Positions 33,048-44,760 of a DNA stretch of 64,000 bases are shown here, piece after piece. The translations under genes and the position numbers were made by a program. Position 1 is the first letter of the stretch; every line of letters begins with the position of its first letter. Source of the DNA: Amaurobius ferox (Eukaryota; Arthropoda; Arachnida; Araneae; Amaurobiidae); contig OX578152.1 of the NCBI GenBank assembly GCA_951213105.1, forward strand, positions 72,987,180 to 73,051,179, read 5' to 3'. The notes below the pieces were generated by a model, which was given only the letters and a program-made list of their open reading frames with translations, did not search any database and was not told where the DNA came from.

Positions 33048-34560
33048 AAATTAAAATATGGCCAATTATGCTGCATTTGGAGACCAGACCGCAGCAACCC
33101 GGTAGACAAGACGCCTCTGTTAGGGCCGCATTATCCATTGGGCCTATGTGGTCCTTCGCCTGGAGGCCCCTAAATGACTGAGATATCCAAGAAATTTAAC
33201 TAAAAGATGTTAGTTTCAAGAGGTGAAATGATATGATCAAAGCTCAAATAAATAAAAGGAATGAGTGAAGAACAAGTGCATTACAAAACCGCTTAAATCT
33301 CCACTGAAAAGTGAACTACTGAAAATTATTTTGATCAGATAATAGAATAATTTTATTACGGAGAGGTTTTTAAATAATTGGTTCTTTAAATTTAAATATG
33401 TTATTATAATTAATTTTCTTTTTGAAATTTTATTGCTTTGAAAGAAACCGCAAGAAATGCATTAAAATAATTAGTGTTATTTATTTATTAAAATTTTGTT
33501 AACAATATTATTCTTCTTTAGAATTTTTTTGGTGGCCCGTGAATCTGTAAATTTAAATTGTTGAAATATTTCTTTATCTCTCTATTTTTAAAAAATCTGG
33601 ATGCATACTCTGTTCAAATCCTTTTCAAATTGAAAGACTTTTAAAGGCTTTCAATTTGAAAAGGATCCTATTTTGGTAACAATCGGATGAAAATTTCAAT
33701 TTGTTATACAATTTTAAAGCAAAAATATTTTTACGTTACTTTTGTAGAAAGTTTTTAATTTCTTTGTTGTATCTTTAAAATCTAATCTTTCATTGTTGGA
33801 AAGTCTGTTGCCATATCAAAAGATGTAATTAATATTCAGATGGTTTAAAATTCTTTGTCGAAAAATCTGTTGAGAATTCAATAACTTATTTTCAATAAAT
33901 ATGAAAGTGGGGAGTGTGTAAAATTTTAATAAAATGATTTCATTCCCAATCACTATTTCAGTAAGTAAAAAAGTGATCAGGAAAAATTTAAAAACTTTAA
34001 ATAATATTTCGGTGTAGATTTCGTATCGACATTAATTCTGCCACATCAGGCTCAAATTTTCATTTTATTTTATTTACGACCGAAGGGTCATTGGTTATAT
34101 TTTTAGCGCCAATCATTTGAAAGGTAATTTGTTAATCCCTAAATAGATAATAGTTATCCCACAGATTATGATTTTGCTAAAAATATAAAATGAAATATTT
34201 ATGCAGACTGTTAATATGTACCGATAATATTTTATTGATATATCCTATATAAAAAAAAAATTCGTTTGATCACTAATCGTTAACGTTAGCAGGTAGATGT
34301 TCAAGAATACTGTACCAGGCAAAGAGTACAGTTAATTAAAATAAGCAGAAAAATCATACTCGGAATCAGATAACGCCTATATACGCATTTCACGCTATGA
34401 AATAGGATAATATATGCTTTGAAAATTAAGTAAGCCGTATTTTAAAGTATTGATTTTGTAAAAATAAATAAATAAAATAAATTCCAATCACGATACAGTC
34501 GATGTATTTACAGGTCATGGAAGCCCCGAAAAAGTCATAGAACCGGAAATCGGTCATTAA
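33048..34560. other. AT-rich sequence with a perfect hairpin
   Basis: Apart from the hairpin at 33620-33668, nothing is recognised. A GC-richer piece at 33080-33175 (GGGCCTATGTGG, GGAGGCCCC) has no partner. Confidence 0.4.
33620..33668. repeat. Perfect 19-bp inverted repeat, ATCCTTTTCAAATTGAAAG arms
   Basis: The arm is followed 11 bases later by its exact reverse complement. No flanking target duplication was seen. Confidence 0.85.
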
Positions 34561-34572
34561 TTTCTCTAAAAT

Positions 34573-34629
34573 GATCGATCTCAAAATTAGCGTCAGATTT
34601 AAAATCAGACGCTAATTTTGAGATCGATC
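34573..34629. repeat. Perfect 22-bp inverted repeat forming a 57-bp palindrome
   Basis: GATCGATCTCAAAATTAGCG, extended by two bases to TC, is followed after 13 bases by its exact reverse complement. The 13-base centre can also pair partly. It lies inside a 60-codon minus-strand frame that is a by-product. Confidence 0.85.
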
Positions 34630-34914
34630 GGACTTTTCTCATCTCCGCCGGATTGAGAAAACTACGCTCGCAAAGGACGATTCCCACTGCTCCACAGCAG
34701 AGATACCGATTCTCCATAGTTTATACAGGATGCACGGAATTTGCACAGTTTTCTACGGAAAATTATCTTTCTGTCTAGGTCAATGTACATTTATTGCCGC
34801 CTGCACGCTAATGCCAATCAAATCAACGTGACAGTGGGGATTTATGGCTGCGTGTAATGCAAATTAAGATCGCAATATCTTCCCTAAAATTGTCATTCGG
34901 CATAATTCTCTAAG
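34630..34914. other. Moderately GC-richer sequence, nothing recognised
   Basis: No reading frame or repeat relation could be supported between the palindrome and the family A copy that follows. Confidence 0.35.
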
Positions 34915-35835
34915 CAGTTATTACTTTCCTTATATACATAATGTATAAGGAAAGTACTGTGAAGGGGTCGAAAATTCGAATTCGAGTTTCCGACGTGAGC
35001 ACGTTTCAAGCATCCCTGATCACGAATTACACATTTTTGAGGTGGTGTCTGTGTGTGTGTGTCAGTGAGTTTGTGGAAACGATATCTCACGAACAAATAG
35101 AGCTATTCAAATGAAATTTGGTATAAAATCACAATCCGTGAATACTGGAAGCCTATTGTTATTAAACGTAATCGAATGTTCAGAACCCCCCTAAATTTTC
35201 GAGTGAAATTTAAAAAAAAATAATTTAAAAAAAACAACCTTTAATAAGATTACGTAAATAGACATTTTTTATGTAATTTTTCTTTGGAAAACGATTGATA
35301 TAAACTTTAAAACGCTAGCATGAACCGTTCTCGAGATATTGCACATTTTTAAAATAACTTTATAAAAAAATCCCACAAATTAAAAAAAATATATTAACTG
35401 TTGAGAAACATGTTCACATTTTTCATATGTAATATCATACGATAAATTTGGTGACATCATTCTCGTGGATCTAGCTCGTTCCATTCATGAGAAAAGATAC
35501 TTTGTGTAATACTTTTGTATTTGAACGCCAATAGTCATTTAACTTTTATGAGAATAACTTATTTCTCCGTCCCTAACGCTTGGCGAGATTGTGACGACGA
35601 AGTTGGCGGAATGTCGCCCAATTGGCGACATTTTAAATGTTGCCAAATTAACGAAAATCTCGCCAAATGGATAAAAATGACACTAAATCAATGAAAATGA
35701 CGACTGATTGTCGAAAATTCAATGTCTTGGAAAGAATATTCGTATCTACTATAAGAAAAACCTATTTTTGTTACTGTAAAAGTAGTAAATTCATTACATT
35801 ATATAAGGAAAGTCATGTGTTGCCCACATCAGATT
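34915..35835 (+). repeat. Family A repeat, full copy
   Basis: Begins with the near-palindrome ACTTTCCTTATA...TATAAGGAAAGT, followed by the GTCGAAAATTCGAATTCGAG block, a short TG tract, the CTCGAGATATTGCAC block, the GGCGACATTTTAAATGTTGCC region, and the end GGAAAGTCATGTGTTGCCCACATCAG. The frame at 35667-35915 recurs in other copies of the repeat and is not treated as a gene. Confidence 0.85.
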
Positions 35836-36289
35836 TTTTTAACTCTGTAATAGATGACAGTAAACCCCGCAATAATGAAAACGTATTCAAATGCTATTGT
35901 CTTATTTTTTTTTAATTTTTAAATTAAATATGCAAATAAATTGATCATTTGTATAACCACAAATTAATCTAAACTAAAAAAATGTCAAAACGAAGTAATT
36001 TATGAAAAGAAATCTCATAATGAAATTTTTATGCAAAATTTGAATGACATATTAGATGGAATTTCATATCACTGCTAAAAATTTAATATTTTTATCAAGG
36101 GGAGGGGGGGGCTGAGTTTACCTTTTGGGGAGGGGCGGTTTAATCCTATCTGACCCCTGCCTGGCTACGGCCCTGAATCGAACTCAATTTAAGGAATTGT
36201 GAAAGAAAGAAAAAGAAAACGAATTTGTGTCTGTAGGGGAATTTGGGGAGTTTATCTTAATTGGTGGAAGTTAATATCTTATTAATATT
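35836..36289. other. Sequence between repeats, with a G-run
   Basis: A G-rich run lies near 36100-36140. The 36190-36235 part resembles the 3' portion of family B (AAAGAAAA...GAATTTG.GTCTGTAG). No gene is supported. Confidence 0.4.
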
Positions 36290-36294
36290 TAGCG

Positions 36295-36800
36295 ACAATG
36301 AGTTCTGAGAAAGTTTGTAAAGAACCTTGCTGCACAAACCAGGAATTGAACTACGGATCATCGCATTGACCAGCTCTCTACCGTTGAGCTACTGGAATGG
36401 AATTTCAAACCCTCATTCTCTGAGTTGATCTGTATTCTCCACTCTCTATTGCCAGATTGGCATGCAACTGAAAATCTGACTGACCACCTCCTGCGATTTT
36501 CACTTCCTGGTGCTATTTTTGTACCTCAGGGTAGCTTTCTGCGTAATCGTTGTCTTCTTGATTTGAAATCGGCGCTCAATATCCCAAAGTCCACTGAATC
36601 CGTGCTAGTCGTCTTATGGTCACTTTCCGACCTCTGACATCAACCTACAGAGTTGATTTGTTTGGGCGCCATTCTAAGGAACCTTACTGCCCAAACCGGG
36701 AATCGAACCACAGATCGTGGTACTGTCCAGCTGGCGCTTTACCGTTGAGCTACTGGAACGGAATTGTAAGTCCTTATTGTCTAAGTTGACTCTGCAAATT
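36295..36800 (-). mobile_element. tRNA-related repeat in two tandem units
   Basis: On the minus strand two units ~355 bp apart each contain CCAGTAGCTCAACGGTA (box A) and, ~40 bases on, a box B: GGTTCGATTCC in one unit and AGTTCAATTCC in the other. They continue CGGTTTGGGCAGTAAGGTTC or a close variant. The 5' and 3' halves do not form an acceptor stem, so these are not functional tRNA genes. A tRNA-derived SINE dimer, or a tandem repeat with a tRNA-like core, fits best. Confidence 0.65.
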
Positions 36801-37431
36801 TTGTTATTTTTATTTATTTATTTATTTTTTTTACTATATCAAGATTTGCTTAACATGAAGGAAAGTCACGTCATGAACAACATCGGAATTTTTCTCCTGA
36901 AAACCACTCCATCTTCTTACATCATTCTATTTCACTTTCAGTTTCTAATGAAGTGATATATGCACCTGTTTTCAGCGCGAATGTTAAAATGCACTGCGAA
37001 TGTTAAAACGTCGCAGGGGGAGGCTGAACAACAAGCTTGTCAAAGGTCACGTGATCTATTAGAGTTTTTGACAAGAAGATACGAGTTCTGCTTTCGATAT
37101 TGACAAAATTTAGTGTCAAACATTAAGTGTTAAGAGCTCTCAAATAAGCGTTAGATATTTTTGTGTTTGCTTTAATCTTTCTTTGCAAGTTACAACCGTT
37201 TAAATCTGGAATTTATGTCTTCGAAAAGTAGGATTACTTCAAGAAAAAATTCTGCAAACGCAATATTGATGAGGTTTATGGTAAAAGAAAAACATATTTT
37301 AAGTGATACAGCAATATAGTATTTTTAATGAACAAGCAGGTTGGTGGAACATTGTAAAAAACTCATTTTAGATCTGAGATTGAAATGCAACTTCAGACCT
37401 ATACGACAATCCTAATTCATTTGCTTTTTCT
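36801..37431. other. Sequence between repeats, nothing recognised
   Basis: A short tandem repeat with GCGAATGTTAAAA lies near 36980-37008. No other structure was found. Confidence 0.4.
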
Positions 37432-38645
37432 TTCCCTATAATAGATGGTAATATCTAGGGAAAGTGTCGGAATCATGTCGAAAATCGCCGCTCAAGTTTT
37501 CGACGGATCTGCACATTTCGAACACACTATAGAAGACGAAAAAACTATTTTTACCGGGACGTCCGTGTGTATTATGTGTCTATCTGTCATTCTGTGCGTC
37601 TGTGTGTCTATCTGTCATTCTGTGCGTCTGTGTGTCTATGAGTCTGTGTGTCTATGTGACTATGAATCTGTGTGTTTATGTGTCTATCTGTGTAATGTAT
37701 ATGCATCTTTTCCAGTTGAAAACCTAATTGGTCAAATTTCACAAGATTTGGTAGCTAAATCACTTGTGGGTTACCCTGGTGCTGATTAGATAGACTTTAG
37801 TATAATTCCAAGAAAAAAGTACTTGCATTATTTTGCGAAATTATCCGCAAAAAATGTGTGTATCCACTTTAACTGAAAAATTAATTGACTTAATTTCACA
37901 AAATGTGGTATATAAATCTCCTGTGAAATACTCTGCTGATAATATTTTTGTACGATTCGGAAACCTGCCTTTTTATCCTGAAATGGACCGGAAAAATCGT
38001 CAAAATCTAAAAAGAAGACTAACGTATAATTAAATGCTTCAATTACATGCTTGTTTTATACGTAACTTTTGACGACTAAAAGAATAAGAATAACCCCATT
38101 ACTCTAAGATGTACCATTATAGAGATATTTAAGTTTATTAATTTTGAAGAACTGAAGATGTTTTTCAGTATAGTGAATAATTCATCTAATGAAATTTTCT
38201 AAAATTTAGTAACTAAATCCCTTGCGGTTTATCTTGATGCTGATTAAATTTTGATAATTTGGAAAAATTATTCGGAAAAATATATCGGACCTTTTTTTGC
38301 GAAATTTATGTGCAAAGATCGTGAAAATCTGAAATAAATGACTAAAAATTGCTGAACTATATTAATTATAAATCTATTTTTCATGTAATTATTGACAACA
38401 AAATGAATGAGTCTAACACAATGACTAAGATGAATCATTCTTAACATATTTTAGTGTTTTCGGAATTTTGTGCGGCTGAAGACTTTAAAGTGCATTAATT
38501 TGCTAAATAAAACATTAAAAATGCATTAAAATGCATTTGTGCATTTCAATAATGACGCTTTAAAAATGCACAGCGGATATAATATCAGAAAATAATCCAT
38601 GTTATTTTCTGAAATTAAACTCAATTTAATGCATCACAAAACTAA
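37432..38645 (+). repeat. Family B repeat with TG-rich segment
   Basis: Starts near TCTAGGGAAAGTGTCGG, followed by a TTTTCGACGGATCT.CAC block, a (TGTG/TCTG)-rich segment (37566-37690), then two related ~150-bp blocks with TTTCACAA.ATTTGGTA and ACTTGTGGG.TACCCTGGTGCTG. The 114-codon frame at 37445-37789 runs through the microsatellite, has no protein motif, and is not called as a gene. Confidence 0.75.
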
Positions 38646-39590
38646 AAAAAGTCTGATGTGGGTAGCACATGACTTTCCTTATATAATGCCATGAATTTAC
38701 TACTTTTACAGTAAAAATAAAATAGATTATTCTTATAGTAGATACTTATATTATTTCCAAGATATTGAATTTTCGTCAATGAGTCGTCATTTTCATTGAT
38801 TTAGCGTCATTTTAATACATTTGGCGAAATTTTCGTTAATTTGGAAACATATAAAAATGTCGCCAATAAGGCGACTTTCAGCTAAATTCGTCGACAAAAT
38901 CTCGCTAAGCGTTATGGACGGATAAATAAATTATTCTTACAGCTGATAGATGACTACAGGCGTTCAAATACAAAAGTATGACTCAAAGTATCTTTTCTCG
39001 TGGATGGAACGAGTTAGATCCACGAGAATGATGTCATCAAATTTATCGCATGATATTACATATGAAAAGTGAACATATTTCTTAACAGTTAATATTTATT
39101 TTAATTTATGGGATTTTTTGATAAATTTATTCGAAAAATGTGCAATATTTCAAGAACGGTTCATGCTAGCATTCTAAAGTTTATATCAATCGTTTTCTAA
39201 GGAAAAATTACATAAGAAATGTCTATTTGCGTAAGTTTATTAAAGGTTTTGATTTTTTGATGACTTTTTCAAAATTTCACTCGAAAATTTAGGGGGTTCA
39301 GAACATTCGATTGTGTTGTAAAACAATAGGCTTCCAGTATTCACGGATTGTGATTTTTGTACCAAATTTCATTCGAATCGCTCCATTCGTTCGTGAGATA
39401 TCGTCTCCACACACACACACACACACACACAATTTCACACTCACACACAGACATCCCTTCAAAAATGTTCGATTCGTGATTAGGGATGCTTGAAACGTGC
39501 TCTCCCGTCAAAAACTCGAATTCGAATTTTCGACCCCGTCACAATACTTTCCATATACATTATGTATATAAGGAAAGTAATAAGAAAATG
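38646..39590 (-). repeat. Family A repeat
   Basis: Complementary-strand copy from TCTGATGTGGGTAGCACATGAC (3' end of the family) to TATATAAGGAAAGTAATA (5' end), with a CA-repeat near 39412-39450. It abuts the family B copy on its left, at their shared 3' terminus. Confidence 0.85.
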
Positions 39591-40018
39591 AATTTAAGTC
39601 TGTAGGGAAAATCATATGCTGGACACATCACATTTTTTCTGCTGCCCACAGAAACAGACGATATATAAGCGATATCGACGATGTATCGGTGACTTGTCTA
39701 TGGTAGAGTCCCTGTAGATATTTATTTTATTTATATAATATAATATTGATTTATTTAATAACAGCATCTGATTAAACGTCAAAATGTAGAAACAGGTTAA
39801 TTACTTAATTTTATTGCAAAACTATAAAAAAATAATCGATATATGAGTAGTTGGAAACAGCACAATACAAAAAGCTCAATGCATTTTAATAGCTACAGAC
39901 TGATAAGCGGTCAACCCTTGGTCCAATTAACATTAGCGTCGTCTGCTAGTTCGGCCGCGTTCTTTACTTTCCTTGCAATACATGGTAAAGTATAGGGAAA
40001 ATATCGAAAACATGCTGA

Positions 40019-41018
40019 AAAAAATCTGATGTGGGCAGCATATGACTTTCCTTATATAATGCAATGAATTTACTACTTTTACAGTAAAAAAATAGATTAT
40101 TTTTATAGTAGATATTTATATTCTTTCCAAGATATTGAATTTTCGTCAAAGAGTCATCATTTTCATTGAACTAGCGTCATTTTTATCCATTTGGCGAGTT
40201 TTTCATTAATTGAGCAACATTTAAAAAAGTCGCCATGTTGGCGACATTCTACCAAATTCATCGCCAAAATCTCGCCAAGCGTTATGGACGGAGAAATAAG
40301 TTATTCTTACAGTAGATAAATGACTATTAGAGTTCAAATACAAAAGTATTACTCAAAGTATCTTTATTCATGAATGGAAAGAGCTAGATCCACGAGAATG
40401 ATATCACCAAATTTATCGCATGGTATTACATATGAAAAGTGCACATGTTTCTCAATAGGAAATATTCTTTTTATTTTATATGACTTTTAGATAATTTTTT
40501 TGAAAAATGTGCAATATCTCGAAAACGGTTCATGTTAGCGTTTTAAAATTTATGTCAATTGTTTTCTAATGAAAAATTACATAAGAAATGTCTATTTGCG
40601 TAACTTTATTAGAGGTTTTGATTTTTTGGCGATTTTTTCAAAATTTCACTCGAAAATTTAGGAGGGTTCTGAACATTCGAATTCGCATTAAAACAATAGG
40701 CTTCCAGTGTTTATGGATTGATTGATTGAAGACCCTGACCACACCCTGAGTGTTTATGGATTGTAATTTTTGTACCAAATTTCGTTCGAATCGGTTCATT
40801 CGTTCGTCAGTTATCGTCTCCAAAGACTCACTGACACACACACACAGACACATACTTTCACACACACACACACACACATACACAGATATTACTTCAAAAA
40901 TGTTCGATTCGTGATCAGGGATGCTTGAAACGTGCTCTCCCGCCGAAAACTCGAATTCGAATTTTCGACCCCGTCACAATACTTTCCTTATACATTATTG
41001 TATATATATAAGGAAAAT
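40019..41018 (-). repeat. Family A repeat carrying a 28-bp SINE-tail insertion
   Basis: Full-length minus-strand copy, from AAATCTGATGTGGGCAGC to CATTATTGTATATATATAAGG. It is interrupted at 40721-40748 by a short insertion with a duplicated flank. A short family B fragment lies just left (39960-40018). Confidence 0.85.
40721..40748 (-). mobile_element. 28-bp SINE 3'-tail insertion with 15-bp target duplication
   Basis: Exact copies of AGTGTTTATGGATTG flank the insert (40706-40720 and 40749-40763). The sibling family A copy at 63845-63870 shows the undisturbed target. The insert reads ATTGATTGAAGACCCTGACC plus eight bases; GAAGACCCTGACC matches the SINE end GAAGACCCAGACC, and the ATTGATT part looks like a short added tail. 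Confidence 0.75.
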
Positions 41019-41028
41019 AATAGCAACT

Positions 41029-41094
41029 CGAGTTTTCGAGGGATCTACACGTTTTGGGACCTCTAGAACGCGAAAACACTATTTTTAGCGTGAC

Positions 41095-41143
<49 letters not shown>

Positions 41144-41835
41144 TGTCTGTCTGCGCAATGTATGTATCCACTCTAACTGAAAAACTAATTCACCGAAATT
41201 TCATAAAATTTGGTAGGTAAGTCAATTATGGGTGACCCTGGTGCGGATTAGAATTTGGCACGATTCTGGATAAAAGAACCTGCCTTTTTTTGCGAAATGG
41301 CGAACAAAAAAGAAAAAGAAAAAAAAATAGCCTGTATCCACTCTAGCTGAAAAACTAATAGGCCAAATTTCACAAAATTCTGTGGATAAGTCACTTGTGG
41401 GATACTCTATGGCTGATTAGATTTTGGTAAGATTCAGTAAAGTTGAACCTGCCTTTTTTACGAAATGGCCCGCAAAAATCGCCAAAATCTAAAATAAAAG
41501 ACTACGTATGTTCACATGTATCAAATAAATGCTTGATTTATACGCAATTTTTGACCAATGAAAAAAGAATAAGCCTAATCATATCACTCTTGGACTAACC
41601 GTTCTCGAGATATTTTAGTTTTTTCGCATTTTTACTACACCACCTTTGAAAATACGTCCAATTACCAAATGAAAAGGGAAATTGAATTAAAATTGCAAAT
41701 TCAGTGTCATTTTAAATAATTATGCGTGCTATTTTGTGCAATTAAACTTAATTTCATGAATTATTAAAGAAATAAAGAAAATATGAATTTGAGTCTGCAG
41801 AGAAGGTCATGTGCTGCCCACATCAGATTTCTTTA
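41029..41835 (+). repeat. Family B repeat with (TG)n microsatellite
   Basis: Contains TTTTCGAGGGATCTACACGT, a ~45-bp TG run (41096-41141), two ATCCACTCTA.CTGAAAAACTAAT blocks, a GAATAAGCCTAAT block, and the shared end GGTCATGTGCTGCCCACATC. Adjacent to the 5' end of the family A copy at 40019-41018. Confidence 0.8.
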
Positions 41836-41869
41836 AACATGATGATATTCATACAGTTATCTTACTAAA

Positions 41870-42270
41870 TCCATTATGAGACCCTTCTGCCACCAGAAGT
41901 TGATGCTGAATCCATATCAGTCATCATATAAGCTCTATCTATAGCAAATTGCATAAAAATGAAAATAAAAAAATAAATGTTTCAAAGAAAATTTTTGAAC
42001 CGAAAGTAGGAGAAAAAAAACAGGAATTTGAAATCTTTAGTGAAACCTTTAACCCCCTAAGGAACTTGATGTTAAATACATGTCAGTCATTATCTAATCC
42101 CTATCCATAGCCGATTATCGAAATTTTTAAACAAGAATTGGGAAAAATACAGAAATTGAAATTCTTAGTGAATCTCTTACCTCCCCTACCTGTCATATAG
42201 TGTGGCATGAATCAATACTAATCTATACTAATATCAATACCAATCTATACCAATCTTTGTCTAAACTCAA
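41870..42270 (-). repeat. ~150-bp array, left part, interrupted
   Basis: Minus-orientation units of the array described at 27690-28790: GAATCCATATCAGTCATCAT, AAGCTCTATC.ATAGC, TTTGAACCG and GAAATTCTTAGTGAA. The array breaks off at CTAAACTCAA and resumes at 46737, so the element between was inserted into it. Confidence 0.8.
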
Positions 42271-42759
42271 CAGGATGTTCCAAAAAGATTGAAACGCGCT
42301 TTAATTATTTACCTGTTGGGGATAAATGGGCAATTTAAATTGCAAAAATGTTGAAAGTAAGGTAGGATATAAGACTACGTTATTGAAATAGTCCTCCCAA
42401 TCATTTTCAAAAAGTTACACTTTTTAAATTTTTATACGACCCCCTTAGAGACAAATATGGTCAATCAGGAAATTTTTATTTTTAATGCAACAAGATCATT
42501 AATTTCCGCATATCTGTATCTTTAAAATCAACTGAATTATGATAAAGGAAAAAATCTGACTTATGCCACTTTTCCGTACCATGTGAAAGGCTGTTTCATC
42601 AGTGAAAATAGGGATCATAAACAAATTGACGATGTAAATTGTTTAGATAAAAAAAGTACTTACAAGTACTTAATTATTGAAAAAGTTCTTTGTTATTGAA
42701 AAGTTCTTAAGAATTCGTGATTGCATCGTGAATCTACGCGGAATTCGCAAAAATGTCTC

Positions 42760-43130
42760 CTGTGAATTATCACAGTTTTATTAACACTTTTCAACATAGT
42801 TGAAAAGTGTTTATGACTTTGTTCATTCTGACTACCCGTTAGCACGATAACTGCCGTAAAAATGACTTTATCAAAATGAAATTTTATTATGTTGTTCAGA
42901 CGGTCTATGGGACCTATAGAAATATAAATGAATAATATCACCCAATTAGTTTTGGATTGAACCCGGGTTGAAAAAATGAAATATATTGAACCCTATGGAA
43001 CCTCATTTTTCAAACATGTTTTAAGCAAATTTAAAATTGCTTCGAAAGTTTTAGGAAATATTCAAATTATCCCATAAAATAAATAAAAAAAAAAATTCAA
43101 TAAAATATTTTCAGTAGATTTTTTAATAAA
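42760..43130. repeat. Internal direct repeat C, copy 1
   Basis: AACACTTTTCAACATAGTTG, TTAGCACGATAACTGCCG, TGTTGTTCAGACGGTCTA and GAACCCGGGTTGAAAAAATG recur in the same order at 44376-44760. Short minus-strand frames in both copies are alike because the DNA is alike; no protein family is recognised. Confidence 0.8.
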
Positions 43131-43156
43131 AATTAAAATTACACCCTTTATATGAA

Positions 43157-43220
43157 TCCTTCCCGGTCGTCCAATTTGTTGCTCTAAGTCCTCTGGACGA
43201 GCCGGACGGCCTGGGGCTTT
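43157..43220 (+). mobile_element. 64-bp SINE 3'-tail insertion with 15-bp target duplication
   Basis: The insert is flanked by exact copies of CACCCTTTATATGAA (43142-43156 and 43221-43235). It contains CCGGTCGTCC, a ~30-base loop with GTCCTCTGGACGAGCC, then GGACGGCCTGGGGCTTTC, matching the SINE tail in the + orientation. Confidence 0.85.
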
Positions 43221-43331
43221 CACCCTTTATATGAAGAGATCACGTGACCATTATATGAAGAGATCACGTGACCCACTTCAAAATAAAATATGGCATCCAT
43301 CTTGTGTCAAATCATGCGTCACCGTGCCCAT

Positions 43332-43392
43332 GCTGAAGACCCAGACCGTCCGACTCACCCGAGGACGTGAGCAGCTATTTAGCCGACCAGCT
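43332..43392 (-). mobile_element. ~60-bp SINE 3'-tail insertion, imperfect flanks
   Basis: GAAGACCCAGACCGTCCGAC, then CTCACCCGAGGACGTGAGCAGC, matches the SINE tail on the minus strand. Flanks CGTGCCCATG and CGTGTCCATG are one base apart, consistent with a decayed target duplication. It lies only ~110 bp from the + strand insertion at 43157. Confidence 0.7.
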
Positions 43393-44375
43393 ATCGTGTC
43401 CATGTGTCTATCTTGTGTCAAATCATGTTGTATCCATCTTGTGTCAAGTTCTTTTTAATTCATATTTAGTGTTGCATCCGTCCTAAAACCGCTTTATTTT
43501 TGCTTAAATTCTGTGCATCTACATACTGAAACAACGCAATTACAATATATTTGAGTTTAAATGATCATCAAACTTTGATTAATTCTACAACGAAGTCTAA
43601 TTTGCACTTATGGAGAATGTAAACACCAAAAGATGTAGAATGAATTGTATAAGAATTGCTGCATTTCTTTAACGCAAAATTATATAGCTCATGGAGTCTT
43701 CAATATAGCTGATATGAATGAAACATTCATTGATTTTACATAGAGAAGCATACGTTTTTTCGATGAAGTTTTAAGCATGCAGTTAAATTACTTGTATCTC
43801 CATGGTTTAAATTTTTTAAATAAAATAAATTATTATAGTATTGTGATGAATGAAAGGAATGGAAAAATGTTTATGAATGAAATGTTGCTTTTATATTGAG
43901 AGCCAGGCAATTTATATTTCGATGCCGTCATTCGAATAAAGTTCATTTGTTTTCGATGAAGTTTTCAAATATAATAAATTATTGTAGTATTATGATAATT
44001 TTAAAAATAGTACCGAGGAATGTATCGCCTTTTAGAGATGTTTAAACCAGGCAATTTATATTTCAATGCCATCATTTGAATAAAGTTCATTTTTTTCGAT
44101 GAAGTTTTAAGTTTTCAAATATAATAAATGAATGTAGTATTGTGATAATTTAAAAAATATTACCGAAGAATATATCGCATTTTAGAGATGTTTAAAATTG
44201 CATTGAAGTTGGAAAGTGTTTCATAATCAATGCTTTATGCATTATTGATTTTTCTTGACTTTTTCGTGATATGTCACAATTTATATTTCTAATTTGATAT
44301 ATGGCCCCCATTCACAATGTTCAATTTTCAATTACTATATTTCGCTCAATTTTAAAGATACATATATCCGTTTTT
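43393..44375. repeat. Internal repeat D with locally repeated blocks
   Basis: The ~250-bp block at 43500-43760 (ATTACAATA, AAATGATC, GAATTGTATAAGAATTGCTG, TTCATTGATTTTACATA) recurs diverged at 46050-46270. Within it GAATAAAGTTCATTTGTTTTCGATG-like text repeats near 43935 and 44080. Confidence 0.65.
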
Positions 44376-44419
44376 AACACTTTACAACAAAGTTGAAAAG
44401 TGTTTATGACTTTGTTCAT

Positions 44420-44465
<46 letters not shown>

Positions 44466-44760
44466 CGTTAGCACGATAACTGCCGTAAAAATGAGTTTAT
44501 CAAAATGAAATTTTAGTATGTTGTTCAGACGGTCTGTAGGACCTATGGGAATATAAATAAATAATATCACCCAATTAGTTTTTTATTGAACCCGGGTTGA
44601 AAAAATGAAATAAATTGAACCCTATGGGACCTAATTTTTCAAACATTTTTTAAGTAAATTTAAAATTCACAAATTGCTTCGAAATTTTTAGGAAATATTC
44701 ATATTATCCCATAGAATATATAAAAAAAAATTCAGTAAAATATGTTAAGTAGTTTTTTAA
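44376..44760. repeat. Internal direct repeat C, copy 2, with (CTGT)n
   Basis: Same block order as 42760-43130, with an expanded (CTGT) microsatellite of ~11 units at 44419-44464, which is nearly absent from copy 1. Confidence 0.85.

Noticed and set aside
35667..35915. Conserved small protein, since a similar frame recurs at 51242-51484 and, in part, at 39964-40149 (minus strand)
   Set aside because: The similarity follows from the family A repeat DNA; other copies break the frame and no start context or motif is shared.
36700..36770. Functional tRNA gene
   Set aside because: Box A and box B are present, but no seven-base acceptor stem pairs, and the same sequence is part of a ~355-bp repeated unit.
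37445..37789. 114-codon frame as a possible secreted or membrane protein
   Set aside because: It runs through the TG/TCTG microsatellite of a family B copy and has no conserved counterpart frame in other copies.
40638..40883. Minus-strand 81-codon frame
   Set aside because: Combines a CA-repeat translation with family A sequence; similar text at 63798-63986 is the same repeat.
34915..41018. Family A and B as LTRs of a retrotransposon
   Set aside because: No primer-binding site, polypurine tract or gag-pol sequence lies between neighbouring copies, and orientations are mixed.
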